Positions 1 to 5,000 of a stretch of DNA of 5,000 nucleotides are shown piece by piece. Below the pieces are notes generated by a model, which had not been told where the DNA came from, ran no database searches, and saw nothing but the letters and a program-made list of their open reading frames with translations. Position 1 is the stretch's first letter. The number at the start of each line of letters is the position of its first letter. Position numbers and translations under genes: made by a program. Source of the stretch: Bacteroidota bacterium (GTDB lineage Bacteria; Bacteroidota; Bacteroidia; NS11-12g; UBA9320). Location of the stretch: contig DNHN01000105.1 of assembly GCA_003485825.1 (NCBI GenBank), positions 281 to 5,280 on the forward strand, in the 5' to 3' direction.

Positions 1-1332
1 TTTTTTATGTATGGAGAAGATATTGACCTGAGCTACCGCATCACACAAGGCGGCTGGAAAAACTACTACTTCGCTGATACGAGTATTATCCATTACAAGG
101 GAGAAAGCACAAAAAAGCTGAGCACCAACTACGTACGCGTATTTTACAAGGCGATGGTCATCTTCGCGGAGAAGCACTACTCGGGTAGAAACCAGCGACT
201 ATTTAAGTTTTTTATCCATACGGCCATATACGCTAGAGCAGCCTTGGCTATGGTCACAAATGGAGTACGAAAATTCTGGCAGCCTGCTCTAGAGGCTCTC
301 TTCATATTCATAAGTCTGTATTGGCTAAAAGGCTACTGGGAAGAGCACATAAAGCGTGACAATGAAATCTATCCTATAGAGATGGTCACCATACACCTAC
401 CCTACTACACCTTAAGTTGGATTGCGAGTCTATGGTTCATAGGTAGTTATAAGAAAAAATACGACTTCGGACTACTCGCACGTGGTATACTGATAGGCAC
501 AGCGGTGATATCCATCGTTTACGGCTTACTTCCTGATACGCTCAGGTATAGTCGCGGAATCATACTATTTGGCACATTACTCGTATTGGCCATGTTACTC
601 ATTTGGCGAACTATTTTGCACTTCGCAAAATACAAGACCCTGGATTTTTCCCAAAGGCACCATACCAAAAGTATTCTTGTCGGCGAACAGAGCAAGTGGG
701 AGCAAGTAATCGCTATGCTCAAGAGTTATAACCGCAACTACCAGCAGATAGGTTTTGTCAGTGACCAAAAAAGCCGCTCAAAGCAATGGCTCGGCACGTG
801 CAATAAACTCAAAGAAATCATCAAAATCTACGGCATCAATGAGGTCATATTTAGCAATGACTCCATCAGTACAGAAGATACTATGAGGCTAATGAATGAG
901 ATAGGACCACGGGTAAACTATTACACCATTCCTGCAGACAGTAATTTTGTGATTGGCAGTCATAGTAAAAATGCGAATGGATTATATTTTGGCGAGCAGA
1001 TAGAGCTCAATCTCAGCAAACAAGAATACAGGACTCAAAAAAGACTATTCGATATATTCATCTCTCTAGCCGTACTACTTCTTGCTCCCATCACCGTACT
1101 CTTTTCTAAGAGCAGAAAGTGGCTCTTGAACAGTGGAGGTGTTTTACTCGGGAAAAAGACCTGGGTCAGCTATTCCTCTGCTTTAGACAGCTTACCTACA
1201 CTCAAAAATGGAGTATATAGAACCGATTATGAGTTAAAGGAAGAAAACAAAAAGTTCCAAGAAAACCTCGATCTTTTATATGCTAAAAACTACAGCATTC
1301 ACAAGGATCTTCAAGTACTTCTTTACAGTTAA
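1..1332 (+). CDS. GT2 family glycosyltransferase fused to a membrane module resembling polyprenyl glycosylphosphotransferase (5' partial)
   Basis: Likely an inner-membrane enzyme of surface polysaccharide synthesis that transfers a sugar from a nucleotide-sugar donor to a growing glycan or lipid-linked acceptor. The frame is open at base 1 (Phe-Phe precedes the Met at base 7), so that Met is internal; roughly 200 N-terminal residues are missing by comparison with GT2 proteins. Counting that Met as residue 1, MYGEDIDLSYR (1-11) is the conserved acidic motif near the end of the GT2 domain, followed by HYKGEST (29-35), a typical GT2 H-x-x-G-x-S element. Likely membrane helices lie near 93-110, 127-147, 156-176 and 183-205. 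Residues about 220-315 resemble the Rossmann-like CoA_binding_3 domain of WbaP-type initiating transferases (KSILVGEQ at 221-228). Residues 345-366 (KRLFDIFISL and on) match the membrane anchor of bacterial sugar transferases. The catalytic core that should follow is missing; only GKKTWVSY (382-389), LPTLKNGVY (396-404) and a final NYSIHKDLQVLL-like segment remain. The phosphotransferase part is therefore probably inactive. Family assignment is firm; substrate is unknown. Confidence 0.88.
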   Translation, partial: FFMYGEDIDLSYRITQGGWKNYYFADTSIIHYKGESTKKLSTNYVRVFYKAMVIFAEKHYSGRNQRLFKFFIHTAIYARAALAMVTNGVRKFWQPALEALFIFISLYWLKGYWEEHIKRDNEIYPIEMVTIHLPYYTLSWIASLWFIGSYKKKYDFGLLARGILIGTAVISIVYGLLPDTLRYSRGIILFGTLLVLAMLLIWRTILHFAKYKTLDFSQRHHTKSILVGEQSKWEQVIAMLKSYNRNYQQIGFVSDQKSRSKQWLGTCNKLKEIIKIYGINEVIFSNDSISTEDTMRLMNEIGPRVNYYTIPADSNFVIGSHSKNANGLYFGEQIELNLSKQEYRTQKRLFDIFISLAVLLLAPITVLFSKSRKWLLNSGGVLLGKKTWVSYSSALDSLPTLKNGVYRTDYELKEENKKFQENLDLLYAKNYSIHKDLQVLLYS

Positions 1333-1397
1333 TACGGCTAGTACTTTCCACCTTCATTCTTATCACTTATATTCGCTAGAATCAGCACCCGAATCAA
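1333..1397. other. Short intergenic gap with no clear terminator or Shine-Dalgarno site
   Basis: This 65-base spacer separates two same-strand genes. It has no GC-rich hairpin followed by a T-run. The only symmetry seen is a four-base inverted repeat, ATTC/GAAT with a four-base loop, at 1371-1382, which is too small to act as a terminator. Immediately before the GTG start the sequence is CACCCGAATCAA, with no purine-rich Shine-Dalgarno match, as is usual in Bacteroidota. An in-frame TAG at 1377-1379 limits how far upstream the next gene can begin. Confidence 0.6.
1345..1375 (+). promoter_or_regulatory. Weak candidate Bacteroidota housekeeping promoter before the large secreted protein gene
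   Basis: TATATTCG at 1368-1375 matches the Bacteroidota -7 consensus TAnnTTTG at all but one fixed position. TTTC at 1345-1348 matches three of four bases of the -33 element TTTG. The spacer is 19 bases, within the known 19-21 range. Transcription would begin near 1380, giving a leader of about 15-20 bases before the GTG at 1398. Short A+T-rich motifs like this arise often by chance, and readthrough from the upstream glycosyltransferase gene is an equally good explanation, since no terminator hairpin is visible between the genes. Confidence 0.3.
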
Positions 1398-4300
1398 GTG
1401 AAGAGATTAGCACTATATTTCATCCTACTTGTTACGCTTAATGCTGCTGTATTAGGTCAAAACAAGTTAAGTGTTAGCATTACTAACCCTTCAGAAATTC
1501 ACTTATGCATTGCTTCTGACTTCCTCGAAGTGGAAGTACGAAACGTGACTACTTCCTCTGTTACCGGCATCGAAACGAAGGTCACCCTGCCTGCAGGTAT
1601 GACATATATTTCAGGATCACTTTCGGGTTCGGGTATCACCGAAAAGAACATTACCGACTTAACCAACCCTGTTTTTAGTCTTCCAAACCTAGCTATTACA
1701 CAATCTTCTGTCATTAAGCTAAAAGTCAATACTCCGTGTGGTGTAAGTGCCTTCTTAAATAATGGAGGTCTTGCCATTGTAAAAACTTCGACACTCTACA
1801 GTGGAGGTTCTGTAAGTAAAAATGGGAGTGTTTTAGCCATTAAACAGCCGTCACTAGTCATTCCAAGTATAACAAACCAACTTAAAACAGCAGACCTCGG
1901 GGATCTATTTGAACGTAAAATATCCATAAAGAATAGTGGATCTGGAAAACTAAAAAGCCTCACCTTTAAGCGAACCTATACTGCAGGCCAGCGCCTAGTA
2001 TCTTACGACGGAGGTACTACTAATCAGAGTGGAAATGTGACTACAAGTATTTTAGATTCTTCAGATTTTAAAAACATAGGAAATGGAGACATCTACTTGG
2101 ACCTTAACGAAACGTTTGTTTTTACAGACAGCATAGAAGTCCTATCATGTGTAAACCTTGCAGCAGCTTATACCGTATCGTGGGGATGTAATAACACTAC
2201 ATGTAAAACGACTCAAAAATCAGGTAACATATCCATCTCGAGTAAAAAGCCCAATCTGATTATCACTCCTACCCCTGCGGCTACGTCTTGTCTTTCAGAC
2301 ACATATACTTATGACCAACAACTAGTACTTTATAATCAGGGTGATGACACCGCTCGGTCCGTTGATTTAAATGTGTATCAAACCAACTATGCAAATTCAC
2401 AAATTCTAACGTCCACTTTCACCTACCAAAGCACCAATAATGGAACTGCAGTATCCATAACACCTTACAGCACCTCTTCTACTATTACTACTGGAGCATA
2501 TGCATGTTTGGGTTCAGGGGCCAAGGGAGAGGCTTCGTTAAAACTTCCTGCCATGGCACCCGGAGATTCTATCCTAGTTAAATGGCAGACTAAATCATGC
2601 TGCCCAACACTATGCAATTCTGGTACTATCTATAACCAGCGGTGGCTTTTTAAGGCCACGTATGAAGATCAATGTGCCAATACTATCAATTTTAACCAGC
2701 GATACGGAAGTGTCGGATCTGTTCAAAGCGTTCAAATCAGCAAACTTATCCCTACAGATATCCTGGATGGAGAGAGTAAGACCTTAGAGTTCACCGTAAA
2801 TAATGGCTTATTGTTTTACCAAAGCACTAAGTCCCAACTGAAGGTTATATTAAAGTTACCGTCTGCCTTATCCCACTCTTTATCCTCCAATGATTTGAGG
2901 TTTACGCATGCCAATGGCACATCTTGGAATCCGAATAGAATCACCTTGCGAAATGATACAGTTACTGCCTATTTCAATGGCGTATCGAGAGTTACTTTAC
3001 CTAGAAGTGAGCTCCGTATAAATATACTGGGTTCGTGTACGAGCACCTCTTCTAATTTGACACAAAATCTAAAATTAGACATTACTTACAATCCAGATAC
3101 CACCTGCTCTTCGGGCTGTGAAATACCACTGTATTGCACCAATGACGACATCAAAGTTCATTGCACATCAGGCTGTTCCTCCGGACTTCACTTTAAGGCA
3201 TTTGAAGCCAAGCGAATAAGTCTAGGATTACCGGACAATGACAACGATGGAATCCCCGACGCCAGTGGATCCATAGATTATTCAAAAATCAAACAGAATA
3301 GAATAATGTATGGCGACACATTGCTGACCACCTTCCGAGCAGTGGTCAATAATGCAGGTTCGATAAACAGTTGGAATTTTGGCAAGGCCACTACCACATT
3401 AGACTACGGTAGGTACTTATCGGTCACCAATGCATCTTTGAGTATTTACAGAAGTGGGAACCTCGTAGTCACATGCAATAACGTACCTCAATCCTTTACC
3501 CAGTCTGGCAATGCAAAAACGTATACTTTCGACATTGGGTTAAGCAATCTGCTCTCTTCAGGATGCTTGCTCTATTCAGCTTTCACCTATCGCAATAGAG
3601 ACAGCTTGGTACTTAATGTGAAATATGTAGTAGATAGGAACCTAGGAAACAACTCCGTAGACCTTCAATTAAACAATACATTCTACTTAAGCACCGTACA
3701 AAATCCTAGCTCATCTCAAAAGTACTCTTGCGATGACTTTTCTGCTCGTCTCAGCTTAATCGGTTACTATTTCACCAACTGGGGTAGGAATGTGTATACC
3801 CAAGACGGGTGTGACGATTTTACTATTTCTCAAAACTTTTATCTCAGCATTGGGAAGTGCTGCACCAATTACGCTGGAGGGAATATTTTTCCGTACGAGT
3901 ATCGAAAATGGGCCAAGTTACGCGAAATAATACTTCAGAAACCTCCTGGATTTGATGCGAATAATGGTACGTTTAGACAATATAGAACCAAAGGAACAGG
4001 TAGTTTAGTCTCACAGTACATTAGTTCCATAAGTCCTAAATCTCAGACTCCCACCACAGTCAGTTATGCTACAGATTCGCTGTATTCAGACCTGGGAGGC
4101 ACTGTAGATATAAGTGACGATGGGTTTACAGGCACGTATACGGCAAATATTACTCCCAATTGCAATGCTGACAATGGGAATCACCGTTTCACCTACGCAT
4201 TTGTCTTTGAAAAATTAGGCTCTTTAGGAACTGGGTTTGACACCTTAGTATCTACCTCAGCAAGTGGCGATGAAGTAAACTATCAAAAACCCAACTTAAC

Positions 4301-5000
4301 CTTTACGATAACAAATGACTTCGTATACCCAGAAAAAGACACCGTAGAGTGGGGAGTACGGGTAACAAATACCGTAGCCAATGCAACGGCCAAAAATGTA
4401 TGGACCGGAGCTCTAGCCAGTACCAATCGAAAGATAGTGGCGATAAAAAACAAAGCAACCAACACCTTTCTACCCAACAACAAAGACGCCTTTAAAATTG
4501 GAGATTTAGATGGAAGTAGCTTTAAGGACCTCATTGTCTATGCTACGTATACTGCTTGCAGCAAGGATAGCTTACTCCTCAGATTAGGATATAACTGCAC
4601 GGAATACCCAGACTCTATAACGGCAAGTGTCTGCAATTATCAAACCTCTTATTTAAAATATGAACCTGTAAACACGCGATTAGACGCCACCCTAACTTCA
4701 CTTCCAGAAGACATAGACCTCTGTGCTCCTAAGGAATACAAGGTTCAGATAAACAATACGGGTAGCCCCAAAGTATACGACCCGTACTTGGACATCGAAC
4801 TTCGTCCAGGGATGGTTCTTTCTGATACAGCATGGTTATTTATAGATGGACGGACGGACTCCATTCTGGTCAATAACTTTAGTAGTCTCGGAGCGGATGT
4901 CTATCGATGGGATTTTTCGAACAGAGATGCTGGACTAGACCAGTCAGGAATAAATGGAGCAACGAGCAGCAGTGGATTTAAAATGACTGTAAAGTTCTGG
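1398..5000 (+). CDS. Giant secreted DUF11-like repeat protein, putative type IX secretion substrate or adhesin (3' partial)
   Basis: One frame of 1201 codons runs without a stop to the window edge. GTG at 1398 is chosen because an in-frame TAG lies at 1377, no ATG occurs in frame until 1599, and only this start yields a complete signal peptide: KR followed by a hydrophobic stretch, with probable cleavage after AVLG (residue 20). The mature part is rich in Thr, Ser and Asn, predicted beta-rich, with no further membrane helix. DUF11/CARDB-like beta-sandwich modules recur, each marked by an N-x-G-type turn and often LP-x-G or LP: residues about 37-110 (LPAGMTY at 64-70), 170-280 (ISIKNSGSGKLKSLTF), 298-440 (LYNQGDDTARSVDL), 465-560, 640-750 (VVNNAGS at 649-655), 964-1080 and 1109 onward (VQINNTGS). 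LPDNDNDGIPDAS (611-623) resembles a thrombospondin type 3 calcium loop. About 28 cysteines occur in 1201 residues. Such proteins in Bacteroidota usually end in a gliding-motility-associated or T9SS sorting domain, expected downstream but not visible. Role is inferred: cell-surface adhesion, gliding or matrix structure. No enzyme motif was recognised. Confidence 0.85.
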   Translation, partial: MKRLALYFILLVTLNAAVLGQNKLSVSITNPSEIHLCIASDFLEVEVRNVTTSSVTGIETKVTLPAGMTYISGSLSGSGITEKNITDLTNPVFSLPNLAITQSSVIKLKVNTPCGVSAFLNNGGLAIVKTSTLYSGGSVSKNGSVLAIKQPSLVIPSITNQLKTADLGDLFERKISIKNSGSGKLKSLTFKRTYTAGQRLVSYDGGTTNQSGNVTTSILDSSDFKNIGNGDIYLDLNETFVFTDSIEVLSCVNLAAAYTVSWGCNNTTCKTTQKSGNISISSKKPNLIITPTPAATSCLSDTYTYDQQLVLYNQGDDTARSVDLNVYQTNYANSQILTSTFTYQSTNNGTAVSITPYSTSSTITTGAYACLGSGAKGEASLKLPAMAPGDSILVKWQTKSCCPTLCNSGTIYNQRWLFKATYEDQCANTINFNQRYGSVGSVQSVQISKLIPTDILDGESKTLEFTVNNGLLFYQSTKSQLKVILKLPSALSHSLSSNDLRFTHANGTSWNPNRITLRNDTVTAYFNGVSRVTLPRSELRINILGSCTSTSSNLTQNLKLDITYNPDTTCSSGCEIPLYCTNDDIKVHCTSGCSSGLHFKAFEAKRISLGLPDNDNDGIPDASGSIDYSKIKQNRIMYGDTLLTTFRAVVNNAGSINSWNFGKATTTLDYGRYLSVTNASLSIYRSGNLVVTCNNVPQSFTQSGNAKTYTFDIGLSNLLSSGCLLYSAFTYRNRDSLVLNVKYVVDRNLGNNSVDLQLNNTFYLSTVQNPSSSQKYSCDDFSARLSLIGYYFTNWGRNVYTQDGCDDFTISQNFYLSIGKCCTNYAGGNIFPYEYRKWAKLREIILQKPPGFDANNGTFRQYRTKGTGSLVSQYISSISPKSQTPTTVSYATDSLYSDLGGTVDISDDGFTGTYTANITPNCNADNGNHRFTYAFVFEKLGSLGTGFDTLVSTSASGDEVNYQKPNLTFTITNDFVYPEKDTVEWGVRVTNTVANATAKNVWTGALASTNRKIVAIKNKATNTFLPNNKDAFKIGDLDGSSFKDLIVYATYTACSKDSLLLRLGYNCTEYPDSITASVCNYQTSYLKYEPVNTRLDATLTSLPEDIDLCAPKEYKVQINNTGSPKVYDPYLDIELRPGMVLSDTAWLFIDGRTDSILVNNFSSLGADVYRWDFSNRDAGLDQSGINGATSSSGFKMTVKFW
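3105..3176 (+). other. Cysteine cluster within the giant secreted protein
   Basis: Residues 570-593 of the secreted protein contain five cysteines spaced C-x3-C-x5-C-x8-C-x3-C. The flanking pairs are near copies (CSSGC at 570-574, CTSGC at 589-593 followed by SSG). For an exported protein this suggests one or more disulfides closing a small linker domain between two beta-sandwich modules; it could also bind a metal, but no histidine-rich context supports that (one His at 588). It lies just before the acidic DNDNDG motif. Confidence 0.6.
3228..3266 (+). other. Putative calcium-binding Asp/Asn-rich loop (thrombospondin type 3-like)
   Basis: Residues 611-623 read LPDNDNDGIPDAS. The D-x-D-x-D-G-x-x-D spacing is that of thrombospondin type 3 or dockerin-like calcium loops, which are common in Bacteroidota surface proteins. 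Here it occurs once, between the cysteine cluster and the module starting near residue 640, and not as a tandem array, so it may act as a rigid calcium-stabilised hinge. Calcium binding is inferred from motif only. Confidence 0.6.

Noticed and set aside
7..9. ATG as the start of the glycosyltransferase
   Set aside because: The frame is open to base 1, and FFMYGEDIDLS is a conserved internal GT2 motif, so the real start is upstream of the window.
519..722. Minus-strand open frame of 67 codons
   Set aside because: It lies entirely antisense to the membrane region of the glycosyltransferase, has no recognisable domain, and is explained as a shadow of that gene.
1371..1382. Inverted repeat ATTC-GCTA-GAAT as a terminator or operator
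   Set aside because: The arms are only four bases and A+T rich with no T-run, so it is likely a chance match.
1599..1601. ATG as the start of the large secreted protein
   Set aside because: It falls inside the LPAGMTY motif of the first module and would discard the signal peptide; GTG at 1398 explains both.
1499..1777. Minus-strand open frame of 92 codons
   Set aside because: It is antisense to the first module of the secreted protein, whose signal peptide and domain pattern on the plus strand are convincing. It shows no family resemblance.
4283..4534. Minus-strand open frame of 83 codons with a hydrophobic stretch
   Set aside because: It is antisense to the secreted protein; the hydrophobicity comes from reading Lys/Asn/Thr-rich codons backwards.

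Overview
The window looks like chromosomal DNA of a free-living member of the Bacteroidota, probably Cytophagales-like or related (order is a guess). The evidence is moderate A+T richness, no recognisable Shine-Dalgarno sequence before the one visible start, a GT2 glycosyltransferase joined to a polyprenyl-sugar-transferase-like membrane module, and a very long secreted beta-rich protein of the kind usually exported by the type IX secretion system in this phylum. Both genes are on the plus strand and both are cut by the window edges.

Layout. Bases 1-1332 hold the 3' part of a glycosyltransferase gene. It enters the window at the end of its GT2 catalytic domain, passes through about four membrane helices and a cytoplasmic Rossmann-like domain, and ends in a shortened sugar-phosphate-transferase-like tail. 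A 65-base gap (1333-1397) has no clear terminator but contains a weak match to the Bacteroidota primary sigma factor promoter. From 1398 to the right edge there is one uninterrupted reading frame of 1201 codons. It starts at GTG with a clear signal peptide and continues as a large Thr/Ser/Asn-rich, cysteine-containing extracellular protein with repeated DUF11-like beta-sandwich modules and one Asp/Asn-rich putative calcium-binding motif. Its end, where a sorting domain would be expected, lies outside the window.

The first gene belongs to surface-polysaccharide synthesis at the inner membrane. The second encodes a surface or secreted adhesin-like or structural protein. Nothing in the sequence links them functionally beyond adjacency and shared direction. 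I found no RNA genes, mobile elements, CRISPR arrays or phage genes, and no convincing sign of a new multi-gene system. The points most worth checking are the GT2/degenerate phosphotransferase fusion and the modular, cysteine-patterned giant protein.
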